Positions 11,968 to 23,806 of a DNA stretch of 64,000 nt are shown here, piece by piece. The stretch covers positions 2,976,001-3,040,000 of the forward strand of contig CP136490.1 of the NCBI GenBank assembly GCA_032768795.1. The letters run 5' to 3'. The translations under genes were made by a program, and so were the position numbers. The notes below the pieces were generated by a model. That model saw only the letters and a program-made list of their open reading frames with translations. It did not search any database and had not been told where the DNA came from. Source of the DNA: Tremella fuciformis. Its lineage: Eukaryota; Basidiomycota; Tremellomycetes; Tremellales; Tremellaceae. Positions within the stretch are counted from its first letter, which is position 1. Every line of letters begins with the position of its first letter.

Positions 11968-12721
11968 ACATCGGCACTTCTGCTCAAGACATCCTGTCGA
12001 GTTGTGCGCGTTCAAGCCTATTGTCTTTCTCACCCCCGGGAGGGGGTATTGCCCTGCTTTCGATGTGGGTGTACGATATATTATTGTTTATCGTGCTGCA
12101 TCAAGTTTAGCCCGACTCAAGACCCAAGATCCTCATATCGCCCATACCATTCTTTCCTTTTGGCCACAAAGTCGCTGCAATGCAGCTCTTCGTCCTGTGA
12201 AATGCAGCTCTCAGTCAGAGGCCTAATACTGCAGCGTGAAGCTGGTGACCGGGTACATAAGAGGATAGAGCGTGCTTCGCGAACCTGCTCGCTCTCGCCA
12301 TGCTGGATTTGAGTCGGTTTCTACGGCCGGCACTATGACATCAGCGCACGGAACGTGATCTACAGGGGCATTGGGGGTGGTTATCCTGTTTCTGCCACTA
12401 CGTCTGTAGAAAGAAAGCGTGGACACTTGATGAATGATTCTCCTACATGGTACCAGCCGAGAGACCCAAACAGGTCAAGCGAGGTCATGATCCTGACTCT
12501 GGCAATTGCTAGTACGTGCATCGCTCAGCTCGTACAGGTGCCAGTACGCTCGCGGGTCTCCCGTCAGAGCAATCGAAAGATCTAGAAGTTCGCTCAGAAA
12601 GGAGGCTGAGTGAGCTTCAAGGCCTTCGCATGTACTAAAGCAGAGGCCACTTGTGCGTGCTGAAGACCATCTGTTTAAACTATCTACGTTTGGCATACTC
12701 AGCTCAACGTGAATAGCCACG
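11968..12721. other. Spacer between P2 and P3
   Basis: About 750 nt with only short unsupported reading frames. I see no family landmark, RNA gene or mobile-element trace in it. Confidence 0.5.
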
Positions 12722-13755
12722 ATGTCCACGCAAGCCACCTTGTTTTCAAGAGACTACAAGCAATCTTGGAATGGCATCATGCTAGATGAAAGCCCGAGCC
12801 GCTGTCGCCCGTTTCACGATGACATGCTCTCGTCGAGGGGATTCGTGGACGAGAGCGCCAGCAAAAAGTACCCTATTGTCACGGAAGGATTGAGCCGCCT
12901 TGCCCAAAGTGAGGATCTCTTCCAGCCGATACAACGCGCTCATCGGGCCTTGGTGGGCGATCCCACACACTTGCGAACCTACAGGGGACCATACGGTACT
13001 CAGTATACCATCGCATGATACAGGCGCGAGGATCGAGTCTGAAGAACTTGCTCAAAGCAAGCTACACCGAGCAGTGCTGCCTGACAGGATTGGTATCCGC
13101 AGACGATATCAGCTTTGCTTCGGGTGTGTCAAGAGAATCGATACAGCGAATTGCAATGGAGCTGGAGAATTTTTGCGAGCATGAAGTGGCATTGTGTGTG
13201 GCGTCTCAAGCGAGCGACGAGACTTCCAGGTTTCAGAATACGGCATTGTCAACTTACACCGCCGCTCAGACAGGTTTGCCGCTCACAGCATCTGTGGGAG
13301 CTGACTTACAAGACATCAGCATCACGGAGAAGAGCTTCCACGCATTCAAGTCTCTCTTTCAGTGCGTGGTCGACACACTCGACTCTCAGAGGCCATCAGA
13401 TGTCATCCTTCCCCTCAAATCTGACGACTCTCCGAGCAGCTCACTGCAGGTCGAGGCGCAAAATGCCGACGTCGAGACTGGAATGCAGGCCGCAGCTGGT
13501 ATCTCTCTCATCTCTCATTGGGCGAATGCGGAACGCGCGAACAGAAGCAGTGTTTGGAAGAAATTCAAGATAGGAAAGCTAACGCCGTCCACCCAGATCC
13601 AAATCCCGCAGTCGGACCCAGAGCTGCGAGCACTCCATCAAATAGTAAGTAGGCACCTACGGTCAGCCATCGAGACGTACTGGCAAATGCGTCAGCGCAT
13701 CGAAGGCCACCGACAAGTCGAGCGCCCAATCATGTGGTCGACTCCCACAACGTGA
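12722..13755 (+). CDS. Tandem-family protein P3
   Basis: The shared landmarks are present as SYTEQCCLTGLV and MELENFCEHEVALC. An EKSFHAFKSLFQCVVDTL stretch and a C-terminal helical region match P2. The upstream exon, starting at ATG 12722, is in a different frame. Removing 12953-12984 (32 nt, GTGGGC to ACAG) joins the two in frame and yields an IRYSVYHRMIQ stretch, which lines up with VRYAFFDGAFQRL of P2. The interval is shorter than other introns here, so a frameshift remains possible. The gene is convergent with the SDR gene, 115 nt away. Function is unknown. Confidence 0.55.
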
Positions 13756-13870
13756 TCTTGGATGGCGGAAGGGACATGGAATTGTTTGTGTGCATGATGA
13801 CGACATTTGCGAGAAGACCAAAGCCGACCCGAGACGAATGGACTCATTGAAGATTGTGAGAGCATGGTCA

Positions 13871-14893
13871 TCACCATCTCATGTCCTCTCCCTTCCAGTT
13901 GACATATTTCCCCGAGTCTTCGAGCGATTTCCAGCCTTCGACGACATCGAGACTGGCAGCTCAGGGGAGCTCGGTCAATCGCACGCCACTCGAGAGACTC
14001 ACACCGCAGCCGCGCTCTCACCAACCGTCAGGTCTGCGTCAAAGCGCCCCATCGTCGACTTTAGATAACCCCTGCTTGTCAGTGGACACAAGCATATGTT
14101 ACCACAGATCTCACGGATGTACGGCACCGATAATCGCTTTATCCTGAACTCGTCAACATCCACGCTGAGGAATGACTGAGATCTTACCCTCAGTCCCCTC
14201 GCCAGATGCAACGTCACAGCATTCAATGCAGCTTTGCTGGCAGCGTAGATGGGATGAAAGTAAAGGACGTCCCTTGCGTCCTTGTCCCCGTGAAACAACT
14301 CTGTAGCATTGCCCACAGATGCTTGACCCGATGTGATGTTCACCACGACTGGTGCGACAGCATTGGGCTCTGCCCGCAAAACACCTCCATCAAGAAGAGT
14401 GCAAGAGAGCATGAGTGGCCCAAGACAGTTCGTTCGCCATGTCTTGGCGTAGTCGAGAGCACCTTCAACTGTGCTGATGTCCAACCCGGTCTTCCGTACG
14501 CCGGGCTGGCGTTTGGGTTGATGAGCGTATCCAGCATTGTTGATGCTGTTCGCGAGGTTAGGAACACTAGCGTAGATTATACCTTTGGACTCACAGAAGG
14601 TTGACTCCACCGGGTAGACTGTCTTCAAAGCTGGACATCGCTTTGGCGCACGATTCTGCATCCGCCACGTCCGACAGCTGCAAACGTCGCACGCGACCCC
14701 CAGAAGATCGCTCAAGCTCCGCGAGCTCGTCGTCTTCAGACATGATGCGGGTCGCAGCAAGAATGAGGGAATATCTCGGGCGAAGAAGCAATTGGCCGAC
14801 GAAGCCAAGCCCGAGACCACGGTTGGCCCCCTATACATAAGCATCAGCTCTTCCTGAGGCCCTCAGACGCACCGTCACCAGGGCTGTGCTCAT
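13871..14893 (-). CDS. Short-chain dehydrogenase/reductase
   Basis: An NAD(P)-dependent oxidoreductase of the classical SDR family; the substrate is unknown. Six exons, read from the start: 14893-14873, 14830-14595, 14545-14188, 14143-14115, 14071-14003 and 13952-13871, giving 265 codons including the stop. The first intron splits the cofactor motif, giving ALVTGANRGLGLGF when joined. NNAG follows after the second intron. The catalytic YAASK is in the third exon, and VHPGYLKSTMG and the tail EGWKSLEDSGKYVNWKGE follow. The 29-nt fourth exon and all introns (42-50 nt) fit the gene-wide pattern. It lies on the opposite strand inside the P1-P5 array. Confidence 0.88.
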
Positions 14894-15035
14894 CGCAACG
14901 TTCAAGAGAGGGAGTAGAACAGATACTGCAATGGAACGCAAGCAGTTATATAGACGTTGTCGCCGGTCCTTGATGAAAGACCCGGTGAGCCGGGCAGAGT
15001 AGCGCCCGGTTGACCGGAGTTGGTCCGGCCCGGAA

Positions 15036-15885
15036 TTACGCGGCCGTTGCAAGGCTGCTGCCTGTCCTTTGCTTCTGCTTAATCCTGCTCTCCAGCCTAG
15101 ATTTCTCAATTCAATTGCTGACATGCATGAGGGACTCACGCGAGGAAGGCTGCCATGGTCGGATCCAGCCCATCTTCGACTTTCTTCTCCTCTGAAGCCT
15201 TGAGCTCGGCGGGACCTTGCTTGTCCGCCAAGCGAATCTCAGTTGGCCACTGAGTTCGAGGTACTTTGGCTTGCTTTAGGGCAATGATCGCCTCGGATAG
15301 CGCTGCGGTATAGTTTTCGAGGTCTTCGGCATAAACGTTGTAGACACAATGCACGCATGAATTCATGCAACATTCTGCGCGTTAGCGCAGGACCGTTGTA
15401 GATGGGCAATGCAGCGCCTTGGCCGACACATTGCTCCCGGGCAACTCACCATCAGCTTCAGGCGGCCGAGGCTTTTGAGGAATCAGCACCCCTTGCACCC
15501 ATCTCTCTCCTTTGGCAGAATTTGTCGAGACGCTTCCTGATGACTGCGGCTGTGCCATTGCTGGGATCGGTTGTGCGATGACTGTAGCATTGGCAGTCGG
15601 TGGCGGCACTTCTGCCAACGAGGGCGACACAGGAGTCGCAGCAGCGGTCAGGAAAAGATCAACAGAGGGCTTGCCGGCCGGAGCGGGGGTTGTCGGCACG
15701 TGAGCGAGGTTTGAGGCGGTCGGTCGTCGATAACGAGCGAGCAGGTCGTGTGAGCGCCTCGCAGCCCCTCTGAGGCGTGAAGTCGAGGTAAAGGAGCGAG
15801 ACCGACTATGAGCCACTAGGCTTCTCGGCGATGGCCCGAGTAGCGTCACCAGCGTTTTGGGGCGTATCATCACATCTGATTCCAC
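15036..15885 (-). CDS. OXLD1-like mitochondrial protein (oxidoreductase-like domain)
   Basis: Exons 15885-15450, 15374-15140 and 15096-15036 give 244 codons including the stop. The N-terminus is rich in Arg and Ser without acidic residues (MIRPKTLVTLLG from the second Met), a likely mitochondrial presequence. A long disordered Ala/Pro/Ser linker follows. The oxidoreductase-like domain is recognised by PPEADGECCMNSCVHCVY followed by NVYAEDLENY, with clustered cysteines. The C-terminus, reached by a 43-nt intron, is charged (LESRIKQKQRTG). The family is named from sequence only and its reaction is not established. It is divergent from HOM6 with 205 nt between them. Confidence 0.82.
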
Positions 15886-16090
15886 CTGTAGCGGACATAT
15901 GTATGTGATTGTAGTGGTCTGGGTACAGATTCAAGTTAAACATGAGAAATCCAACACCAGCGGCGAGATGATGTCAATGGGCTCGGACGAGTCCGTGGCG
16001 GAGATTGCCGCTTGTCCGCTTGAGAAAGTCATCCTTACGGACATCTTGGGCACCTGTTATGTCTGAACATCGCGTTAAACGGCAGAAAGA

Positions 16091-17333
16091 ATGTCCACTC
16101 CAGTCCCGGTCGCGTTGATAGGCCTCGGAGGCGTAGGGCGCTGCATCCTCTCGCAGCTCCTCGCCCCTCCCCTGGCCGCAAAGTTCAATCTCGTCCTCAT
16201 CGCCAACTCCCGACTCTCGCTTTCCCTTCCCCTCGCATCACCGTTGACGCTGAACAACTACCTGCCCATCCTCGAGCAGCATGGAGCACCATTGGATCTC
16301 GCATCGATCGTATCGGTACTCTCGACCCACCCGGCAGCGCCTGGAATCCTGATCGATTCGACCGGCTCGGACGCTCTCCCCAGCATGTACCCCCAAATCC
16401 TGCAAATGGGTATCAGCATTGTCACCCCGAACAAGAAAGCCACCTCCGGCTCACTGTCTCTTTACAAGAGCATCGATGAAGCTAGCTTCCCGAGGACACG
16501 AGCGATGTACTACGGGGAGTCGACTGTCGGTGCCGGCCTGCCAATCTTGAGCACCTTAAAGGATCTCATTGGGACGGGCGATGAAGTAGAGAAGATTGAG
16601 GGTGTTTTCAGCGGAACGCTCAGCTACATCTTTAACGAGTTCAGCAAAGCTGAGGGAGGTGATGTGAAGTTCTCAGAGGTCGTCAAGGTGGCCAAGGACA
16701 AGGGATATACGGTGAGCCGCTACCCTTCACATCTAGAGTCTCCTGAAAGGTCTGCAGGAGCCAGACCCCCGCGACGACCTGTCCGGAACGGATGTCGCAA
16801 GAAAGCTCACCATCCTCGCACGACTTGTTCCCTCTTCGCCCGACCTTCCCGAGGGTTACGCTTCGGTGCCGACCGAATCTTTGGTTCCTCCTGTCCTGTC
16901 AAATGCTCAGAACAAGGAAGAATACCTTGAACGCTTGGCCGAGGGAGACGATTATTTCAACAATCTGCGCAAAGAGGCGGAAGCCGAGGGGATGGTCGTG
17001 CGTTATGTTGGCGTGATAGATGTCAAGGCTGGAAAAGTCGAAGCTCGCCTCGGCAAGTGAGTGAACCCTGGGCATTATGAGCCTTCACTGAGTGTTTAGG
17101 TACCCAAAAGATCATGCTTTCGCGACCGCCTTGAAAGGCAGCGACAACATCATCTCGTTCCACACTAAGCGGTGAGTTCAAGCACAAGCCTAATGGATCG
17201 CAATTGATGATGCAGATACTCGCCTCGCCCTCTCATCATCCAGGGCGCTGGAGCGGGCGGCGACGTCACCGCCATGGGAGTGACCAGCGACATGCTCAAG
17301 GTGCACGAGCGCCTCACAACTACTCGCCTGTAA
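16091..17333 (+). CDS. HOM6: Homoserine dehydrogenase
   Basis: Hom6 reduces aspartate semialdehyde to homoserine, the branch point to threonine and methionine. Exons 16091-16711, 16758-17056, 17100-17171 and 17216-17333 sum to 370 codons including the stop, the usual length for the monofunctional fungal enzyme. The Rossmann motif GLGGVGR is at residues 10-16. VTPNKKATSG, YYGESTVGAGLPIL and EGVFSGTLSYIFNE are the substrate and catalytic regions, and the C-terminus GAGAGGDVTAMGV is the usual family ending. Introns are 43-46 nt. The protein is presumably cytosolic. It sits between P3 and P4 of the tandem family with no evident functional link to them. Confidence 0.95.
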
Positions 17334-17953
17334 TTGGAAATACATGTTGGGGAAACTCAGAATTCAACTCCAATGCCCATTCATCAGAGCCAGACGCATT
17401 CATGCATATGTCCGAAACGAGAACCAAGGGTCAGTGAGGACTGTCCAGCTTCCTCGGTATCTCGAGTCATAGTACTACGTCTATGGCTGATGATTTTGGA
17501 GCGCTCAAGATCCGCAAGAAGGTGGAGCCGCTTTCAGCGTCAAGAGTGAGGTCACAAACAGGAAGGCCGTGTCTCCACAGGAAATGCCCTTGAAGGGGTC
17601 AGTATGAGCGCACCACGGTCCCCCGCGGTCCAGGATTCCGTCGCCACAAGCCTTCTCCACTCTTCAACTCGCGTCGAACCTCGTGAGCCCGCTTGGCCCT
17701 ATTGGCCTGAGCGAAGATTGGCCATGGAGGCATGACCGACGCGGGGAGCATGTCATCGCCGATGAAAGGATCGTGGCTGCATGGGCAAGGAAGAAAGGAA
17801 GAAAGCCAAGTTTCGCCCGAGGCAAACGGATATAAGAAGTGCGCCCCTAACCTCTTCAAGTTGTGTCGAAAGTCGTCGCTTTCATCCTCTTGGAGTACAT
17901 CCTGAAATCTGACTGAAGCTCCCGACTACGCCCTTGCTTACGATTCACACGGG
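17334..17953. other. Spacer between HOM6 and P4
   Basis: About 620 nt without a supportable gene. A TATA-like GATATAAGAAG lies near 17830, about 120 nt before the P4 start, with a pyrimidine-rich stretch after it. This is probably the P4 core promoter. Confidence 0.45.
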
Positions 17954-18994
17954 ATGTCTGCACCGCTTTCACCCTACTCCGACCTGAGTCAGCTCTCGGA
18001 CGAAGAAGCAAGGCAGTACACAGACTATGTGCCCGACACGTACATCATGGAGCGGTGGAGAGCGACACAAGAAGCGGCTCGATGTTATCAGAACCATGCA
18101 ACGCGGAACAACTTGCAGATATGCCACACGCAATTCAAGGCCATGGATCTAGCCTTGATTCAAAGACATGCGCTGAATCTGCCGGAAATGGATCCCGAAC
18201 CGGATCTGGCCCAGATTGGCGTATTCATGACCGGAGTATTCAATCTCGCTCTCACGCTGCACGAGGCGCACGGTGAGGCACTAGGCGTGCCACCGGACCA
18301 GCGGGAAGTTACTACGGAGACCTTCGAGCACCTCAAGTTTGGGGCATGGCATCATCTCACGCAGAGGATGATCAGCGACGGAAGGCCGCTTCCGTCTCTC
18401 CGACCCACGGAGCTCTTTTGCTTGTCTGGACCTCTGCCTGTCCCGTCCGCATGGGACTCTTCGGGAGGGCGATATGGATGTGCTAGACCTGATAACGTAC
18501 GGCGTCTTGCGGAGCTGACGAATGAGCTGTGTGCGTCTTTGAACGCCTTCAACGAGGGGTCTCAGGACCCTTCCCAACTTGACCTTGGGAGCTGGCGCAT
18601 TTACGAGGAGTTGGTAGGTGCAGTCAACGCCACTCTGCGCAGTTGCGGCCGAGTGACTCTCCAAAGTCTTGGTTGGACACAGGAGCAGCGCAGCCAGGAC
18701 TCGCGGCTTCGAGATTCTCGGACGGTTATCAATCACAAGAATGAGTACATTGCGGAGGAGGCGTCTCTCGGCTGTCGGCTCGCTCTGAGCGCGCAGCAAG
18801 GAATTTGGGACAACCCAGGAGGATTGCTCGGCCCACTGCATCCAGGGAGGGATCCAGGCCCTCACTCCATGTCTTACAGAAGACTGCAGTTCAAGATCAT
18901 GAGGGATGCCAGCAACGCATTCAAAGGAGTCTGGCGGCGAATAAGTGAATTCGAGCAGGAGAGCGAGGACGAGGCCTCGAGAAGAGGTCATTAG
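17954..18994 (+). CDS. Tandem-family protein P4
   Basis: An intact single-exon gene of 346 aa. The family landmark appears as RPTELFCLSGPLPVP, preceded by HLKFGAWHHLTQRM, which matches the corresponding region of P2 and P3. It is followed by a helical region and a C-terminal SYRRLQFKIMRDASNAF stretch resembling the last helix of P1 and P2. There is no TM segment, signal peptide or known catalytic motif. Relationship to P1-P3 is remote and rests on shared landmarks, order, length and strand. Confidence 0.65.
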   Translation: MSAPLSPYSDLSQLSDEEARQYTDYVPDTYIMERWRATQEAARCYQNHATRNNLQICHTQFKAMDLALIQRHALNLPEMDPEPDLAQIGVFMTGVFNLALTLHEAHGEALGVPPDQREVTTETFEHLKFGAWHHLTQRMISDGRPLPSLRPTELFCLSGPLPVPSAWDSSGGRYGCARPDNVRRLAELTNELCASLNAFNEGSQDPSQLDLGSWRIYEELVGAVNATLRSCGRVTLQSLGWTQEQRSQDSRLRDSRTVINHKNEYIAEEASLGCRLALSAQQGIWDNPGGLLGPLHPGRDPGPHSMSYRRLQFKIMRDASNAFKGVWRRISEFEQESEDEASRRGH

Positions 18995-19809
18995 TGCACA
19001 CAGTACGATAGTACTGACATCCTCGCACGCTGCAGTAGGATTCCCACGACGGCTCATACATGCGCCAAGATATAGGTTTGCACATGCATAGGCCCCGCAA
19101 GCTCTTAATCCTTGGTAACCTACAATTGCACACCGTCTTGAAGTCCTCATTTAGTTGCCATCTCCTTCGCTGAAAGCATCAGCGGTATATAACATGGCAT
19201 TGCATTTGTATCCGCACCCCAAGATACTTCCCTGACCCGTGCGTATGTGGCGCATCTCACGCAACAGTGCATTAGGCCTTACGCATGATGCGCATTTCTA
19301 TGCTCGGACGTGTAGCGATATCTGCGATCGTGTGAACGGTTCATAGGCGGGCACTGACTCTTGTAATTTATGCAGCAAGGGGACTCCCGCACGGCGACGT
19401 TCCGTATGCGATGGAGGGATCGGCGTGAAGGAGACTTGCGAAAAGGTCCTGGCCAACAATTTAGGGAGCCATACCGAGGGGGCCTTGTGCGCAATCGAGG
19501 CCTTCGGAATATGCAAAGCAGCGGGGAGGCTCTCGGACAAGCACTGAGATTTCAATCGCTCGAAAAAGGGTGACGACCATGACCTCATGGCTCACGATGT
19601 TGCCAAAAGCGTAAAAGGGAGAGAGTGTGGCTTCTCCTCCCCTTTCATACGCTCTGAGAATGCATGAAAGCAAAGTTGGGGGCTTTGACACCTTGGGGTC
19701 TTGGGTCACAAAGCCTTATAAGGAGGCGCTCAAATCAGCTTGCTCTCCCCCTCTTCCCGATAGAACTCACTGCGACTCCAGCTCCCAATTGCGCTGTACA
19801 GACGACGAC
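18995..19809. other. Spacer between P4 and P5
   Basis: About 815 nt. A TTATAAGG element near 19717 followed by a CT-rich tract suggests the P5 promoter. The frame of P5 stays open back to 19627, so a longer P5 start cannot be excluded. Confidence 0.45.
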
Positions 19810-20724
19810 ATGGACTTTCGAGACAGCAACGCCTGCGCGCTGTACGAGTACTGTCTTACGTCTTGCCAAAATACTTTCCAGAAGAACACTCAAGCTTTCC
19901 ATGATGGGGCAGGAAAAGAGTTGCGCGAGAAATGCATCAAAGCCTGTGAAAGTCTGCTCGACGCGGCGAATGAGCTCAAAAGCGTTGACGTTTCGAGGCT
20001 TGAGATGAACAAGAACTGGGTCCATTATGGCAGGCAAGCGGACCTCCTTCGGAAGTGGCCTTCCCAGAGTAGGAAGAGAGCGCGACTATGCATGGAGTTG
20101 ACAGGATCAGAAGACTCGCAGGAGCAGTTGTCCAAAGTGAGCAAGGCGTTTCAATACGGTCTGATCTCCCAGCTTTGCATGCCGAAGACACAGACGACTT
20201 TCAAGACTGACGCGCCTACCTTCCGCGGCGATCCCGCCGAGCTCATCTGTGCGACCACTATACTCCCGACTAACACGAAGGTCCTGTGCGAATCGCAGTC
20301 GGACATCGGCGAGGTAGAGTCAAGGATGGCTTTGCGAGTCGCCCAGTCATTTTCTGAATTCTGCGAAGAGGCCGAGAAGTTATACGAGGCGAAAGTCATC
20401 ACTGTGACCTACCAGCCAGCTTATTCAAACGCATGGAAAAATCTGACACATGTGGTGGGGCAATCCCATACAAACACAGTCACTGCTCTCAGGCATCCCA
20501 ATTGGTGCATCGCCGAAAGCGCCGCAGTTGCCTTCAACGTCGTCAAGCAATATGGAGAGCAGCTACGTTCTGAAGATAAGGCTTACCGGGAAATGTATTA
20601 TCCTGCCAGGACGGTCTATCAGGATGGCTTGGACATGCTCAATGCTCAACTGAGGGAAAAACCCCTCCCTGGCACGCAGACAGTCCTTCCCGACGACGAA
20701 TGGGAAGAACAAGAGCCAGAATAG
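19810..20724 (+). CDS. Tandem-family protein P5, most diverged member
   Basis: A single exon of 304 aa from ATG 19810; an ATG at 19627 in the same frame would add 61 residues, but a TATA-like element and CT tract lie between. The family landmarks are weak but in order: DPAELICATTILP, then FSEFCEEAEKLYEA, then a C-terminal helix (YREMYYPARTVYQDGLDML). The N-terminal part has several cysteines (ACALYEYCLTSC). Function is unknown. It ends the array; convergent fimbrin follows after 376 nt. Confidence 0.6.
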   Translation: MDFRDSNACALYEYCLTSCQNTFQKNTQAFHDGAGKELREKCIKACESLLDAANELKSVDVSRLEMNKNWVHYGRQADLLRKWPSQSRKRARLCMELTGSEDSQEQLSKVSKAFQYGLISQLCMPKTQTTFKTDAPTFRGDPAELICATTILPTNTKVLCESQSDIGEVESRMALRVAQSFSEFCEEAEKLYEAKVITVTYQPAYSNAWKNLTHVVGQSHTNTVTALRHPNWCIAESAAVAFNVVKQYGEQLRSEDKAYREMYYPARTVYQDGLDMLNAQLREKPLPGTQTVLPDDEWEEQEPE

Positions 20725-21100
20725 AGGGTCGGTTTGAGGCACGACAAGGTCTGCTGAGAACTTCGTTGTCCTGATGACCATATTGGTGTCCATCGATACT
20801 CATCCACTGTATGCATAAGCTTCCGTTCATCAAAGGAAGTAGCAACACTTCGATCACTCTTGCACACCACGCATTTAGGAATGCCAGCGACTGGGGGACA
20901 CTCGCAGGTTTCTGAGAGCAAGGTCCCGTCCTCACAGAGCATCTAGCCTCGAAACGGATATTGATACGCCATGGTTGCGCGGCATTTGCATTGAACAGCT
21001 AGTGAGCGCAAAGTCAGAGATTTCATTTTGTCAGCAGGCTTCACTCGGGAGTCGCCACAATTGCATCACATTCGATCGCTGTCCACTCTCGTCAGGGGTA
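20725..21100. other. Convergent spacer between P5 and SAC6
   Basis: A 376-nt gap between two converging 3' ends; nothing else can be supported. Confidence 0.5.
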
Positions 21101-23324
21101 TCACTGGTGCAGGGAAGCGCTCCACAAAGCTCCGACAAATGTCAAGATCTGCGTAGTCAGCATGAGGTCCAAGCTGGAATCGGACCACTGACCAGTCTCG
21201 GTCGCACGTCGACGATATCTTCCGGTACCAGGAAGATGAGCGCATTCATCTTTCTTGCGATAGAGATGGCAAGTTTCGCTATAATGTAAGCAAGCACAAA
21301 CCACCGTGTCCGAAATCACTGACCATTCTGCCTCTTCTCCTCCTCGTCGTTGCCTTGGTGGACAAGGGAATAGTCCACATATCCCGGCTTGACTCCGTTG
21401 AGAAGGTCGAGGAAGAAGACGGCGTTGCTCAAGCTGGAGTCTTTGAAGCTGCGCATCGTACTGCTCTTCCCGCCCTTCTTGACAGTCTCATTGGCCCATT
21501 TGACCATGTCCTGATCGGTCACGCCCTTGCCATTCTTCGAGATGCTCGCCAGGGTTTGGTTGATGCTGAGTCGCATGAGTTGCCAAACGAGGCCAAGCAC
21601 CAAGGTGCGCGTCCCATCTACAATGTCTGATCCCTGAATGCCGACGATGTGCATACCGTTCGCCTTGGCGAGGTCGACAGCGTAGTTGGTATTTTCAACG
21701 GCCTTGAATCGAGACAACTCTTGGCCCTCTTTCGGCTTGGATACCCGTCGCCAGATGACCGAGCCTGGGATGACTTTGTCGAAGCCTTGCAGCAGAACTG
21801 TACCGTCCTGCAGATGAGCAAAGCCTGGTGAGTTGGGTCAGGGCTGACCTTGAGATCTTCGAAGAAGTTGTATACTCCTGGTTCGACATCCAGCGAGTTG
21901 AGCCACAAAGTGAAAACTCGAGCCTCCCTTTCTCCCTCGGCGTCGAAGTCCTCGATGACCGGTGCCTCGGTCTCTTCCAATGGCTCCAGACCAGGCCATG
22001 TGTTGAAAAGATTCGCCACAAATGCCAAGTTGAGTTTCGGATTCCCGTTGACCATTGCACTCGGGGTCAAGAATCTTCTGCAGCCTATTCTGTCCGCGCC
22101 TTGCAGAACTTCCTCCGCTCGTTGGTTCAAATCGCGGGTCTGCAAGGGCGCCCGGGTGCACTGATCCGGTTTGAGCTGGTTGAGAAGTACGGTGTAGTTC
22201 TCGCCATCTGACACATCTTTGGTGAAGTTCGACACTCTGCGAGTCAGGTGATGCGAGCGCTGAGAATGGTCTCACTCACCGTCTGTTCCAGTTGGCTGCC
22301 TTCAGGTGGTAGTTGAACCATCGCAGGAGAATTTGATCCGGTGGCAATCTCAAGAACTCCTCCATCGTCTCCCCATCCTCCAACAATCGATACAGTTCAG
22401 GATGGATCTTGATGTCGATCTTGCTCAGCAAGCCCCTCCGAATGATCTGCCAGATCAGACCGAGAATCAGATGCTCCCGCCCTTCTTGAATATCCTGAGG
22501 ACCGATATTGACAACCGAGCATCCGATACCCTTGGCAGACGTGATGACGATGTTGTTGTTCTCTGTCATCTGGAACGCGTTGAGCGGCCGAGGCTTGCCC
22601 GTCTTTCCTCCCCCAGACTTGTTGAGAACCCGCTCGTCGATAGTCTCCGGCACCGAGTCGTTGATGAGCTTACAGAGAATCAGGCCATCTTCAAGTCAGC
22701 TTACGATCCCATGAATTGTAGAAACTGACCTCTGCACTCGTCGAATAGCTGCATGGTGTCGGTAGGTATGGGCAAGACGTGGCCGACATCCTTATCGCCA
22801 CCGAGCACCTGGCTGGTGAGCATAGCCTGCAGCTATTGCAGAGCTAACTCACCCCGTTGATGTGGTCTGTGAAGGACGCCAGTTCATCCTCGTTCACCGT
22901 GTGCTGGGCATTCGTGCCCGCCGTACCCTTGACCGCGATTCTCCCCTTGTTCGTCTCCAGCACGGGTTGAGATTTGTTAGCCCGCAAGAGCGAGTGCAGC
23001 TGTACCCAATCCTCCACCTCAAGCCGACCCGACGAGTCTACATTGACAGATTTGATAGTTTCTCGAGCCTTGTCGTGAGCTTGATCATGAGCAGCCATTC
23101 GCCACGCCACGCACTGAGTCGTAGTCTGCCTCGCCCGAGTGTTGCAACGCGGAGATGACCTGCGCTTTGTCCAGCGAGCCTCGGTCATCCACGTCAATTT
23201 GCCTGTGACGCATCAGCCTGAGCTCTTACCGACAGGCAGACACCCACTTGAACTTGTTGATCAAGTCAAAGATGTCATCCTGCTTGAACTCGGGATACTT
23301 CTTGGCCAGTCGGATAGCCTGCAT
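21101..23324 (-). CDS. SAC6: Fimbrin/plastin, actin-bundling protein
   Basis: Fimbrin cross-links actin filaments in patches and rings through two tandem actin-binding domains. Nine exons: 23324-23248, 23202-23115, 23068-22853, 22808-22730, 22688-22280, 22236-21849, 21807-21324, 21278-21193 and 21148-21101. They give 625 codons, typical for the family. An EF-hand-like N-terminus (FKQIDVDDRGSLDKAQ) is followed by four calponin-homology domains, with markers VLPIPTDTMQLFDECRDGLILC, ENNNIVITSAKGIGCSVVNIG, NAKLAISIARKMNALIFLVPEDIVDV and the ending LTFVGALW. Introns are 41-46 nt. An in-frame stop lies just upstream of ATG 23324 but is followed by an acceptor-like TGTAG, so a short 5' exon is possible. 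Confidence 0.93.
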
Positions 23325-23806
23325 GGCGGCGAACTACACCCCGAGGCGCCTTCGAGAGGGGTTGAGAGACGACGCTCGTATGTTGGGTGGCCCAGATAGG
23401 TGAGTGCTGCAGGTCCGCCTACGAGCAGCTGGTGGACAAGGTGGGAGAAGTAAAGAAACGATGAAGAGGCGAGGTGCGTTGCATTGTCTATAGCTGTGAC
23501 GTCGGGGGGCAGTGAGGCAATTCAGGCACGGCGCTCGCCGCCACCCTCGAGCAATGGCCAGCCTCGGCTTCCAGAAATCAGCTGTGACACTGACGAGCAT
23601 GGTCACAACGAGTTCTGGCAACGCAATGGCTGCTAGCGATCACTGGTATGCTTGGGTAGCATGAAAAATAGCCAAAGACCGCATCCAAGCAAGCTCATCT
23701 GAAACACTTTCCCGGCCACATGGTCAGTTCCGTTCGCTCTTCGCCGTGCAGATATGGGTGCGATGCGATGTCATGAAAGGCCCTCTACATAGTACATGCG
23801 GTCCAC
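23325..23806. other. Spacer between SAC6 and RPL14
   Basis: About 480 nt: SAC6 promoter side and RPL14 3' end. No gene is supported. Confidence 0.5.
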
